A stretch of DNA of 64,000 bases from Bremerella volcania (GTDB lineage Bacteria; Planctomycetota; Planctomycetia; Pirellulales; Pirellulaceae): NCBI RefSeq assembly GCF_007748115.1, contig NZ_CP036289.1, positions 3,038,001-3,102,000 of the forward strand. The letters are read 5' to 3'. This document shows positions 48,660-57,328 of the stretch, piece after piece. Position 1 is the first letter of the stretch, and every line of letters starts with the position of its first letter. The translations under genes and the position numbers were made by a program. The notes beneath the pieces are model-generated. The model saw only the letters and a program-made list of their open reading frames with translations. It had not been told where the DNA came from and ran no database searches.

Positions 48660-49418
48660 ATGGATCCGTTCGATATGCTACGAGGTCAAGACTCGCCGGC
48701 TACCGGTGGAGATCAGCTCTCCGAGTGCGAACTGAAGCTCGGTTATACCTTCAAGAATCGTGAGCTTCTGCAGTCGGCCCTGACCCATGCATCGGGTGCC
48801 AACCATCGGCTGGGAAGTAACGAGCGCCTCGAATTCCTCGGCGATGCCATTCTCGGCAAGTTCGTCTGTGAGACCCTTTTTCGGATGTTTCCGAATTACT
48901 TGGAAGGGGATCTTACACGCATCAAATCCATCGTCGTCAGCCGCAGTACGTGCGCCCGGTTAAGTGATCAGATGGGGCTCGAGCCGTTTTTGATTCTGGG
49001 CAAAGGGATGGCCTCGACGCAGTCCCTTCCCAAGTCACTGCTGGCGGATGTATTCGAGGCAATCATCGCCGCGATCTATTTGGATGGGGGCGATGAAGCG
49101 GTGAATACGTTCCTGGCGAGCGTGCTCGAAGACGAGATCGATCAAGCTTCCGCAGGGGAAGTGGGCAGCAACTACAAGTCAATGCTGCAACAGTTCGCCC
49201 AACGGGAATACGGCACGACGCCCAATTACGAATTGGTTGCCGAAAAAGGTCCTGACCACAGCAAGTTCTTCAACGTGGCGGTCGAGCTTCAAGGCACTCG
49301 TTATACTTCTGCCTGGGGGGCCAACAAAAAGGAAGCTGAACAACGGGCCGCCAAGAATGCCCTCCACGAGATCCAAGGGGAAAGTCCTCCTTACACAGAA
49401 GACATGGAGCCTGGGTAA
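48660..49418 (+). CDS. rnc: Ribonuclease III
   Basis: The 252-residue enzyme cleaves double-stranded RNA during rRNA and mRNA processing. The signature NERLEFLGDAIL and the catalytic residues in LLADVFEAIIAAIYLDGG are present. A C-terminal double-stranded RNA-binding domain (from NYKSMLQQFAQ to ANKKEAEQRAAKNAL) is complete. The frame is open to 48531. ATG 48660 (MDPFDML) is chosen by homology; GTG 48621 with GGGGG upstream is a real alternative. A leader of about 170 bp separates it from mgtE. Confidence 0.93.
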   Translation: MDPFDMLRGQDSPATGGDQLSECELKLGYTFKNRELLQSALTHASGANHRLGSNERLEFLGDAILGKFVCETLFRMFPNYLEGDLTRIKSIVVSRSTCARLSDQMGLEPFLILGKGMASTQSLPKSLLADVFEAIIAAIYLDGGDEAVNTFLASVLEDEIDQASAGEVGSNYKSMLQQFAQREYGTTPNYELVAEKGPDHSKFFNVAVELQGTRYTSAWGANKKEAEQRAAKNALHEIQGESPPYTEDMEPG

Positions 49419-49649
49419 TTTGGCCTGGGACTTTTGAATCTTAACAATCGCCGCCCCTCCAGAGATTCCAACCCGATCGATCGAGTCAATCGGCCAATCT
49501 GACATGTTGGTTCAGCGCAACTTGCCATCTCTTTTTGCAGCATGCCGGTGTGCGTGTACTAACTTCCTATTGTGACAAGTCTTTACGTCGCATCGATGGA
49601 AATAACACCCCACACATGAACCCTTTGATTCATCAGCGGTAAACGGGAT

Positions 49650-50081
49650 ATGGATTGCCCCCCAATCACCAAGACCTTGCCCCCACTGCAGTGTCTGCCC
49701 AGTCTTCAGTCACTGCATGTCCTGGCAACTGAGGATCAGCCGTTTCATCAAGAGCTATTGAAACGTGCCCTGAGTCGCCATGGTGCGACATTTCACGTTG
49801 AAGCGGACGGCGAGTCGACCCTGGCGCGAGCCGATCTGACCAGCTTCGACGTCATCCTGCTTGACTTGATGCTACCGGATACCGATGGTCTGCAATTGGC
49901 AAAAGCACTGCACGACCGAAATGTGAAGGCACCCATGGTGGCGATTACCGCCGGCACGATGACCTACACGCCTGAGGTGTGTTACGAAGCAGGCTTCCAG
50001 GGCTTCTTAGAGAAGCCCTATTCGCCGATTGGACTCGCCGAGATGATTCGCTCGGTATGCGATTTGCCATCCAATGCCTAG
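49650..50081 (+). CDS. Stand-alone response-regulator receiver domain
   Basis: The 143-residue protein is one CheY-like receiver. The acidic pair is in LATEDQPFH, the phosphoacceptor Asp in VILLDLMLPDTDG, the Thr in VAITAG and the Lys in GFLEKPYSP. No output domain or kinase gene is adjacent, so it probably acts by protein interaction. The N-terminal 20 residues are proline-rich. It overlaps by 4 bp the end of the convergent gene. Confidence 0.88.
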   Translation: MDCPPITKTLPPLQCLPSLQSLHVLATEDQPFHQELLKRALSRHGATFHVEADGESTLARADLTSFDVILLDLMLPDTDGLQLAKALHDRNVKAPMVAITAGTMTYTPEVCYEAGFQGFLEKPYSPIGLAEMIRSVCDLPSNA

Positions 50082-50821
50082 CGGATGGTAATCGCCTGCT
50101 TGAGCGGTTCCAGGATGTTGCCGATCACGTACTGATCCAACAGGCCGACCGCTTGATCGTGTAGCCGCTCGAAAGCCGTGACATACGTTTCGCTCTCGTC
50201 CAAACTGCCGAAGCGGCGAACCGTCAGATAGACGCTTAGCTGTTCCTCAGGGAACTCTCCCGTGCGGACGTGATACGCGGAAGTTCGCGTTTCGATGCTG
50301 AGGCGGAATTGGGTTCGACATTCGTCGTCCAGACTACACTGAATCGCCGGTTCGAAACCGATGATTCGGTTGTCACTCCCCTGCACCATTCTTTCCAGCG
50401 CCGGTGGAAGCCCCAGAGCGTCGGCCACCAGTTGGTTATGGTTGCCGCTGTAGGTGAAATCGAATCCGTACATCGCGTTAAGCGACTCACAGTCCAAAGG
50501 ACTTATGGAAAGTGCGTACGGAATCTGGTCAAGGACAAACCGATGCTGTTCGACCGCTTCGTCAAACGTGCTTGGATTAACGTGCCCCGACAAAATGCGT
50601 TTCGGTTCAACGGACGTCCAGCGGTAGCTGCCGCCGTCTTTATCCTCTTCCAGGACGAATTCGTTCCGGTCGCGCGAGTAGAAATTCCGCATTTTGGGAT
50701 AACGTTTGCGGACCTGCTCGAAAAAGTGAAGAACCGTGTCTCGCCCGCTAGGTAAATCCATCTCCGTATTGAGATTCATGTTGATGTAAAAATCGTCAGT
50801 CAGCGAGCGGATATCGACCAT
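50078..50821 (-). CDS. Conserved protein of unknown function
   Basis: The 247-residue protein begins MVDIRSLTDDFYINMNL and is mixed alpha/beta, without signal peptide or catalytic motif I recognise. A strong Shine-Dalgarno (AAGGAGG) precedes ATG 50821, so expression is likely. Its end overlaps the receiver gene. The frame continues upstream to 50878 but without homology. Confidence 0.6.
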   Translation of the reverse strand: MVDIRSLTDDFYINMNLNTEMDLPSGRDTVLHFFEQVRKRYPKMRNFYSRDRNEFVLEEDKDGGSYRWTSVEPKRILSGHVNPSTFDEAVEQHRFVLDQIPYALSISPLDCESLNAMYGFDFTYSGNHNQLVADALGLPPALERMVQGSDNRIIGFEPAIQCSLDDECRTQFRLSIETRTSAYHVRTGEFPEEQLSVYLTVRRFGSLDESETYVTAFERLHDQAVGLLDQYVIGNILEPLKQAITIR

Positions 50822-50950
50822 CCAATCCTCCTTATGATGTTTGTGCGCGGCGAACCACGGGGCCGGCAGGAGTGGCACAACCCACTTGCAAGTATAGAAT
50901 GACCGTCACAAAAGTGTCAAAGGTGCCATGCTAGGTGAAGGACACAGCCC

Positions 50951-51529
50951 GTGACGATACAAAATGGTGTAACTATCAAACAAGACAGTACTTCGTTCAA
51001 ATCGGTTCAGCTAGAAACGTCTCTGGGGCCCGCCGAAGTGAGCTGGATGGGTGAAAAACTCAGCCGTTTCGCGTGGCTTCCTAAGCGAGCTAAACCAAAG
51101 CGGAGATCGTTTCCTGAAGATCTGACCGACACTCAGCAAGAGTTGCTTCAAGACATTGCCGACTACGCTGCTGGTATCCGTATCGATTTTGCGGATGTTC
51201 CCACCGACCTGTCTCATGGTACCCCTTTTCAGCAGCGGATCTGGGAGGCCTGCCAGCGGATACCCTACGGCGAAGTCGTCACCTACGGGGAACTTGCCAG
51301 GCTCGCCGGGCGACCGGGTGCTGCCAGAGCCGTCGGAACGGCCATGTCCCAGAACCGAATCCCCTTGATCATCCCTTGCCACCGAGTCATTTCGGCGGGG
51401 AACAAGATCGGCGGATTCACCAGTCCCCAAGGAATCAGCCTGAAAAAGCAGCTACTCGATCTGGAAGCTGGCGGTCCCACCGATTTTCGGATGCCGCAGA
51501 AAAGTAATTACCGGAAAATGCCGAAGTGA
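50951..51529 (+). CDS. Methylated-DNA--protein-cysteine methyltransferase (Ogt-type)
   Basis: The 192-residue protein repairs O6-alkylguanine by transferring the alkyl group to Cys in the invariant IIPCHRVIS motif. The helix-turn-helix segment GEVVTYGELARLAGRPGAARAVG is followed by the active site, with GGF thereafter, as in the family. The N-terminal domain is divergent. The start is GTG. Divergent from the gene at 50821. Confidence 0.93.
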   Translation: MTIQNGVTIKQDSTSFKSVQLETSLGPAEVSWMGEKLSRFAWLPKRAKPKRRSFPEDLTDTQQELLQDIADYAAGIRIDFADVPTDLSHGTPFQQRIWEACQRIPYGEVVTYGELARLAGRPGAARAVGTAMSQNRIPLIIPCHRVISAGNKIGGFTSPQGISLKKQLLDLEAGGPTDFRMPQKSNYRKMPK

Positions 51530-51706
51530 TAAGAGCACAACAACTTAGAAGATGTCTGCAAATGATCGTGAGAAAGCCATTTTTTCGCCGATCCTGAACC
51601 TAACTTCCCAGCAGGCGTCTTTACGGGAACCGAACACGTCCCTATAATCCAGGGTCTTGCTTGAGAGAGAATCGCCGATAAGGTACTCGATCAAGTGAAA
51701 AACGAT

Positions 51707-51780
51707 GTGGGTGTAGCTCAATTGGATAGAGCATCGGTCTACGAAACCGAAGGTTGAAGGTTCGAGCCCTTCCACCCACG
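51707..51780 (+). tRNA. tRNA-Arg (anticodon ACG)
   Basis: A complete cloverleaf is visible: acceptor GTGGGTG/CACCCAC, D-arm GCTC...GAGC, anticodon stem TCGGT/ACCGA around loop CTACGAA, and T-arm GAAGG/CCTTC with TTCGAGC. Discriminator is G and CCA is not encoded. ACG is expected to be edited to ICG to read CGN codons. Confidence 0.97.
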
Positions 51781-51787
51781 CTGAAAG

Positions 51788-51825
51788 AAAACGCCGTAAA
51801 TCGATGGATTTGCGGCGTTTTTTTT
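51788..51825 (+). terminator. Intrinsic terminator after tRNA-Arg
   Basis: AAAACGCCG...AAATC pairs with GATTT...CGGCGTTTT, then a run of T up to about 51825. It lies 8 bp after the tRNA. Confidence 0.88.
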
Positions 51826-51877
51826 GTGCGCTCATCCTTGTGCCTGATAGCTGCCAAGATCCCGGCCAAAAGCCTCG

Positions 51878-52936
51878 TCAGTTATCCTGACGCACAACCC
51901 GAAATCCAATGTAGCTGAATGCGTCGTGGGCTTCGGCAAACGCTCGTACGGAAGAGCGGCATTGGAGTGGAGCGACGTACCAGGAGCCTCCCCGTAGCGA
52001 ACGCCAGTCACCATGTTGATGCTTGGGAGTATCTTCCGGGCCTTGCGGGTCGACGATTGGCTCGGGCTGGGTTCGGGAGCCCTTCTGACGAGCCTCGGCG
52101 AGCATATCGTCGTAGTAGCGGTCCGAGTACTTGTCGGAGCACCATTCCCACACGTTGCCATGCGTATCGTAGATCCCCCAGGCGTTGGGCCGAAAGGACT
52201 TGGTCGGAGCAGTGAAGGCGAAACCGTCTCCGTCCTTTGATGCAAGACGCACGACGCGCTGGCGAAGAACGTCTTCCGGATGCAGTGCATAGAGAGTGGC
52301 ATCAGCCACGTTGCCCACGGCGTATACGCTGTCTGGTTCCTCGCCACTGAAGTAGGAACTACGCGTTCCGGCGCGACAAGCATATTCCCACTGGGCTTCG
52401 GTGGGAAGCCGATAGGTCACTCCTTCCTTCTGAGAAAGCCATTGGCAGAATGCCTGGGCGTCGTGCCAGCTGACGCATGTCACTGGGTGATGGTCGGATT
52501 GTTCAAAGCCGGGATTCTTCCAGTTGGCACCTTGGACGAGCGAGAACCGATCGAGTGGGTCTTTCGCGTCCGGTTGGAACACCCAGGCTTCGCCAGCTTT
52601 CTCCGCGTCGGTTTGGTAGCCCGTGGCTTCAACAAAGGCGCGAAACTGCGAAACGGTGACTTCGGTTTCTCCAATCGAAAAGTCATGCGAAAGCCGAACC
52701 GGAAACGAAGGTTTCTCGACGTAATCATGGATCTCGCGCTGGTAGGCACTCGCTTTGTGCTCCAGTTTCAAACGATGTTCGTCGAGCATTCCCATCTCGA
52801 ACTCGCCCTGTGAGAGACGAATCATCGTCATGCCGAGTGAGTTGCGTGCCGCGTCTTTATCTTCACCACTCGCGTGAGCTTGCCAGCAAACGGAAAGCAG
52901 AAGAATGAAACTCAAGATTAGTGCTCGACGTGCCAT
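51878..52936 (-). CDS. FGE-sulfatase-domain protein (SUMF1-like), secreted
   Basis: The 352-residue protein has a signal peptide (cleavage near AHASGED) and a formylglycine-generating-enzyme-type fold: GETEVTVSQFRAFV, VSWHDAQAFCQWL, RLPTEAQWEYACRAG, GNVWEWCSD and LRGGSWYVAPLQCRSSVRA. True FGE has two catalytic Cys near that last motif; here only one Cys is present (LQCRSS), so it is probably not a formylglycine-generating enzyme. Its ATG follows directly on the DUF1552 stop. Confidence 0.85.
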   Translation of the reverse strand: MARRALILSFILLLSVCWQAHASGEDKDAARNSLGMTMIRLSQGEFEMGMLDEHRLKLEHKASAYQREIHDYVEKPSFPVRLSHDFSIGETEVTVSQFRAFVEATGYQTDAEKAGEAWVFQPDAKDPLDRFSLVQGANWKNPGFEQSDHHPVTCVSWHDAQAFCQWLSQKEGVTYRLPTEAQWEYACRAGTRSSYFSGEEPDSVYAVGNVADATLYALHPEDVLRQRVVRLASKDGDGFAFTAPTKSFRPNAWGIYDTHGNVWEWCSDKYSDRYYDDMLAEARQKGSRTQPEPIVDPQGPEDTPKHQHGDWRSLRGGSWYVAPLQCRSSVRAFAEAHDAFSYIGFRVVRQDN

Positions 52937-54262
52937 CTAACTTACCAACGCTTGAACGAGGCCTGTGCTGTCTTGGAACTGATCTCCTACTTGAACGCCA
53001 ACTCGATCCAGCATCGTGTGCCAGACCGATGCCAGTGGAATTTCCGATTCCAGCTTCAAATGCCCGCAATGCTTGATGCCCAAGGCGGAACCACCGCTAA
53101 CAATCGTTGGGAGGTTGTTCTTGCTGTGCTCAAAGCCCATGCCGCTCGATAATCCAAGCACGGTTCGATCGAGAAGCGTTCCATCCGCTTCCCGAATCGA
53201 ATTCAAGCGATTCAGAAAGTAAGCCCAGTGATTCATATAGATCGCGTCGACTCGGGCCAGCTCTTCCAGGCTTTGAGGGTCGTTTCCATGATGCGAGAGA
53301 GCGTGATACCCTTTCGATACGTTGAACTCGGGATAAACGCCCCCAGCGAGTTCCTTTCGCACGACGTACGAAATGACGCGAGTCGAGTCGGTTTGAAACG
53401 CTAAGGCGATCAGATCGTACATCAGCTTGGCGTAGTCGTCGTAAAGATAGTCGCCGCTGCCTTCGGGGCCGGCCATTTTCTTTTCGTAAGTGCCGTGTAA
53501 GTCATCGGTTTCGACCGGCGGCTTGGGTGTGTCGGCCCATTCAACACGACGAGCAAGTGACTTTTCAAGTTCTCGGACCGATGTGTAGTATTGGTCCAGT
53601 TGGTCTCGGTCGCTCTGGCCCAGTTTGCTGGCCAACTGCTTGGCATCATCACGAACGAGATCGAGTATCGATCGACGACGTCGAAACTCGTTCTTTTCCT
53701 CTGCTTTCTGCTCGGGGGTGTCCGGACGGAACAGGCGGTCGAAGAGGACTTTGGGATCGTTTTCAGCGGCGAGCGGCACGCCTTGTTCGTTCCATGAAAT
53801 GGTCGCGAGTGCCTGGCTACCGTAGTTCGTCCCGCGATCGACCGATAACTGAAGCGACGAGAATCGCGTATCGGATCCGATTGCCTGAGCGGCGATCTGA
53901 TCGGGGCTCTGCCGCTGGCGTTCTCCTTTGGCGATTGACGTACTGAACGGATAAGCGCCGTCGTGACCTCCCCCTTCTTTCAAGAAGGTTCCGTTGATCG
54001 CCGTGAATTGCCCACGGTGTTTATCAAGCGGTTTCAGAATGCGGGAGGCCTGATATTCGATGCCCTCTTGTTCAGGCCAGAACTGACGCATGTTCATCCC
54101 GGTTCCCAGGTAGAACATACCCATCCGTGCCGGTGCTTCTGGCGTAGGGGCTGCCAGAACGCTGGAAGGCATCATCGCTTCGAGGTATGGAAGTGCCATC
54201 GCAACCCCGCTTCCTCGCAGGAAAGTGCGACGCGAAATCCAAGGCGTTTTAGAACTGGGCAT
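52937..54262 (-). CDS. DUF1552 protein with Tat signal
   Basis: The 441-residue planctomycete protein begins with a twin-arginine leader (SRRTFLRGSGVAMALPYLE). DUF1552 features include YLGTGMNMRQFWPEQEG, LFDRLF, SVRELEKSL and VLGLSSGMGFEHSKNNLP. DUF1552 genes nearly always follow DUF1592/1585 cytochrome genes, as here. The biochemical role is unknown. Confidence 0.9.
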   Translation of the reverse strand: MPSSKTPWISRRTFLRGSGVAMALPYLEAMMPSSVLAAPTPEAPARMGMFYLGTGMNMRQFWPEQEGIEYQASRILKPLDKHRGQFTAINGTFLKEGGGHDGAYPFSTSIAKGERQRQSPDQIAAQAIGSDTRFSSLQLSVDRGTNYGSQALATISWNEQGVPLAAENDPKVLFDRLFRPDTPEQKAEEKNEFRRRRSILDLVRDDAKQLASKLGQSDRDQLDQYYTSVRELEKSLARRVEWADTPKPPVETDDLHGTYEKKMAGPEGSGDYLYDDYAKLMYDLIALAFQTDSTRVISYVVRKELAGGVYPEFNVSKGYHALSHHGNDPQSLEELARVDAIYMNHWAYFLNRLNSIREADGTLLDRTVLGLSSGMGFEHSKNNLPTIVSGGSALGIKHCGHLKLESEIPLASVWHTMLDRVGVQVGDQFQDSTGLVQALVS

Positions 54263-54292
54263 GAGGACTTCATCCTGTGAATAGTGCGTGAG

Positions 54293-56842
54293 TTATTTAG
54301 TATGAAACGCCTGGCTGGCGACGACGCCATGAATCAGGGAGGAGAGCGTGTAGTTGTTGGCCTGCATTTGCTCGGAGAGCTGATCAATTAGCACGCGGTC
54401 GGCCGGTTCAATGGGCCTACCCAATGCATAGGTCAGCATCTTCTCGGACAAGCCATGCGCAAAACGCTCCTTTTGATCGAGCAAGAGCAACTTGAAATCA
54501 TCAAAACTCTCGAACGAGCTTCCGTTGGGCAGCGTTCCTGAGGCATCGATCGGCGGTGTGTTGCGACCGCGAAAGTTTTCGCCGTCCTGGTTGGTTCGCC
54601 AGGCTCCGATGGCGTTGAAGTTCTCCAGGGCCATACCGTAGCAATCGATCGTCCGGTGACAGGCCGCACACGAAGGAATCTGTTGGTGCTGAACCAATCG
54701 CTCGCGGACGGTCAAGTTTTCCCCCTTGATGTTGGGTTCCACTTCGCCGGCATTGGGTGGCGGTGGATTCGGAGGATCGTTGAACAGAACTTCCCGGACG
54801 TAAACGCCGCGGTTCACCGGTTTGGTTCGGTTGCCGTCGGAGCCACGCATGGCAACGCCGGCCATGGCGAGCAAGCCTCCGCGCGGAGAGTCCTCGGGCA
54901 GCGTAACGCGACGGAATTCGTTGCCTTCGACTCCAGCGATTCCATAAAACTTGGCCAGTCGCTCATTAAGCATGGTCCAGTCGGCGTCGAAGAACGACAG
55001 CGCCGATTCGTCCTTTCGAAGGATCTCATCGAAGAATGCGATCACTTCGCCAACCATCGCTTCGCCGAGGGAGTCGTCGTATTCTTTGTACAGGTTGGCA
55101 TCGGGCATGAAGTTGCGGAACTCATCGGTCTTCAGCCATTGGGCTCCGAAGCCTTGCACGAATCCGTGACTCTTGTCATCGGCCAGCATTCGATCGACCT
55201 GGGCCGAGAGAATGCCTGGTTGGCCAAGCTGCCCACTCTCGGCGAGTTGAAATAACTCTTCGTCAGGCATGCTCGACCAAAGGAAGTAGCTCAGCCGCGA
55301 GGAAAGCTCCCAACTGGTCAAGGGACGCTGCTGATCGGATGTTGATGGTTCAACAATGTAGAGAAACTTGGGGGAACATAGGATCGAGATAAGTCCAGTG
55401 CGGACGGCATCGTGATACGACTCGCCGGCCGCAAGTTCAGATCGGCACAGAGACACGACCTTTTCTATTTCGTCCTGGGTGACTGGCCTTCGAAAAGCTT
55501 TGGGAAGAAACTGAGTGAAGATGTCGCGCAGGTAAGCCTCATCCTCGGGTGCGTTTTCACCTCGAAAGAAGAGCGTGTCATGGCTTTTGGGGGGCCACTG
55601 GTCGTACAGTGGGCCTTCACACTCGAGCCAATCGACCACCAGTTTACGCAGCTTGCTGGTGTCGGCGGCATCGGGGTTCGGCTTTCCCCACGTAAGGTTT
55701 TCTAATTGTTGACGCGATTGAAGCCGCATCACCTTCTCGTAATCTTTGGCCGTACCGGCCTGTTGCTGTTGTTTGCGAATCTCGTTTCCGACGCGACTTG
55801 AGGTTTGAAAGCCAGTCTGGTTCACGATCGAGACGTTGTACTCGCCAGATTTGGGATCACGGGGAACGACGACTTCGTAAATCTTCGGCTCGTCGGTCAC
55901 TTCCGTTTCCAGCAAAAACTGTTGGTCGGCGCTTGGGTGTCCTTGTCGCACGCGCATGATGACCGGCTCGCCGTCAGCGCCACGCTCGCCCCAGGCGCGG
56001 ACACGGATGCGATACATGCCGTTGACGGGTATCTCGTTGCGGGTTCCTGGGTACTTCATCACGCCGAACGAACGCGTCGAGCCTTGCATGAGGACGATCG
56101 CCTTTTCCTGACACTCGATTCCGGGCGTGGCGCACAGATAGTCAATCGCACGATTTTCAGCAATATCCTCCATCTCCAGCCGCATCGTCTCGGTTGCGAA
56201 TGGGGGAGGTCCATCGACGATCGCTTTATCGGCAATCCGTTGGGCAACTTCAAAGTATTTGTCCAGTAGCGACGGATCGAGCATGAGCGCAACGGAAACT
56301 TTGTCGAAGCCCTCTGCGGTACCGTCAGGCGGAAGAACGCCCTCCGGGCTTTCGCCAGGCAGGAATCTGAGGTGCAACAGGTCGCGAACCGTGTTGGTAT
56401 ATTCGGCTCGATTCATCCTACGGAGAATTACCCGGCCACCGTTGCCAAGACTGTCTCGCTGGGCCTGACGCAATTCCGCCGCGATCCAATGGGTAACAGC
56501 GGCCAGTTCGGCTGTCGTCGGCGATGGCGAGTCTTCCGGGGGCATCTCTCCCAGATTCATCTTGTCCATCACCTCGATCCAGGTGCTTGCCGAGGACGAC
56601 TGGGTGAAGTCCTCTTCAAGCGTATCAAGTCGTAGATCGGCCTCTTGTGTTTCCGCGCCGTGGCAGTCGTAGCAGTAGGCTTTGAGGAAAGGTCGAATCT
56701 TTTGGAGGAAGTGCTGATTGGGGGCTGACGATGGCGTTGATTGAGCTGCAAGCACATCAACAAACGCGACTGCCATGAGGAATGACGTAACGATCGTTAG
56801 CCAGCACATCGAGCGAGTTAGCGAACAGCGGGATGGAATCAT
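54293..56842 (-). CDS. Planctomycete cytochrome with DUF1587/1592/1588/1585 domains
   Basis: The 849-residue protein has a signal sequence. A cytochrome-like module with CYDCHG (first 90 residues) is followed by DUF1587 (NRAEYTNTVRDLL), a middle domain, DUF1592/1595 (SSRLSYFLWSSMPDEELF), DUF1588 (SCAACHRTIDCYGMALENF) and a DUF1585 C-terminus. This is the standard order in planctomycetes. It is the first gene of the DUF1592-DUF1552-SUMF1-like unit and is probably periplasmic. Confidence 0.92.
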   Translation of the reverse strand: MIPSRCSLTRSMCWLTIVTSFLMAVAFVDVLAAQSTPSSAPNQHFLQKIRPFLKAYCYDCHGAETQEADLRLDTLEEDFTQSSSASTWIEVMDKMNLGEMPPEDSPSPTTAELAAVTHWIAAELRQAQRDSLGNGGRVILRRMNRAEYTNTVRDLLHLRFLPGESPEGVLPPDGTAEGFDKVSVALMLDPSLLDKYFEVAQRIADKAIVDGPPPFATETMRLEMEDIAENRAIDYLCATPGIECQEKAIVLMQGSTRSFGVMKYPGTRNEIPVNGMYRIRVRAWGERGADGEPVIMRVRQGHPSADQQFLLETEVTDEPKIYEVVVPRDPKSGEYNVSIVNQTGFQTSSRVGNEIRKQQQQAGTAKDYEKVMRLQSRQQLENLTWGKPNPDAADTSKLRKLVVDWLECEGPLYDQWPPKSHDTLFFRGENAPEDEAYLRDIFTQFLPKAFRRPVTQDEIEKVVSLCRSELAAGESYHDAVRTGLISILCSPKFLYIVEPSTSDQQRPLTSWELSSRLSYFLWSSMPDEELFQLAESGQLGQPGILSAQVDRMLADDKSHGFVQGFGAQWLKTDEFRNFMPDANLYKEYDDSLGEAMVGEVIAFFDEILRKDESALSFFDADWTMLNERLAKFYGIAGVEGNEFRRVTLPEDSPRGGLLAMAGVAMRGSDGNRTKPVNRGVYVREVLFNDPPNPPPPNAGEVEPNIKGENLTVRERLVQHQQIPSCAACHRTIDCYGMALENFNAIGAWRTNQDGENFRGRNTPPIDASGTLPNGSSFESFDDFKLLLLDQKERFAHGLSEKMLTYALGRPIEPADRVLIDQLSEQMQANNYTLSSLIHGVVASQAFHTK

Positions 56843-57328
56843 TCCGAAGACCTACGTGGAACGGCTTCACTTAGAAGCCATTCCGATGATGGGATGGGGG
56901 TAGGAGAAGGAGGTGGCTAGGGGGTATGAAACTATGATCCAAATTACCAAATGGTTTCAGTTTCTCGAATCAAATTTCATGGCAATGGATCGCTCGCATG
57001 GGGATCTGTGTTACACCGGATAGGACGCCCAAGTCGCGGCAATGACCGAGATAATCGCCCTTAATGATTCTGTCATAAGAAGATACGCGTGAGGCCGGTA
57101 ATCCTGACAAAAGGTTTCGTGATTCGACTTGTTACGGGAATTGAATCAGGTCAAAGGACTCAACTGTCACAAGAGTGGTTGTAAATTGATCGGATAATGT
57201 TAAAAATCGCGCAAAAAGATAGCGAGCCGGCCGCGGTTTCCGACTATCTTAGATGAGGAAATGGGGGCCTTCGACGCCCCACTTTTTCGCTGCTTATTGA
57301 CAGAAATAATCTTGCTTGAGTCTCGTTG
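56843..57328. other. Divergent intergenic region with orphan terminator
   Basis: These 486 bp contain no supported gene. The plus strand carries a terminator-like hairpin at 57262-57287, 42 bp before the amidohydrolase start. A TTGACA (57297-57302) lies after the hairpin but has no matching -10. The stretch 57060-57230 is AT-richer and may hold the promoter. Confidence 0.4.
57262..57287 (+). terminator. Leader terminator/attenuator upstream of amidohydrolase
   Basis: TGGGG (57262-57266) pairs with CCCCA (57277-57281), closing a loop with CTTCGA at its centre, and TTTTT follows. No plus-strand gene precedes it for more than 400 bp, so it terminates a short leader or small RNA. Confidence 0.5.
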
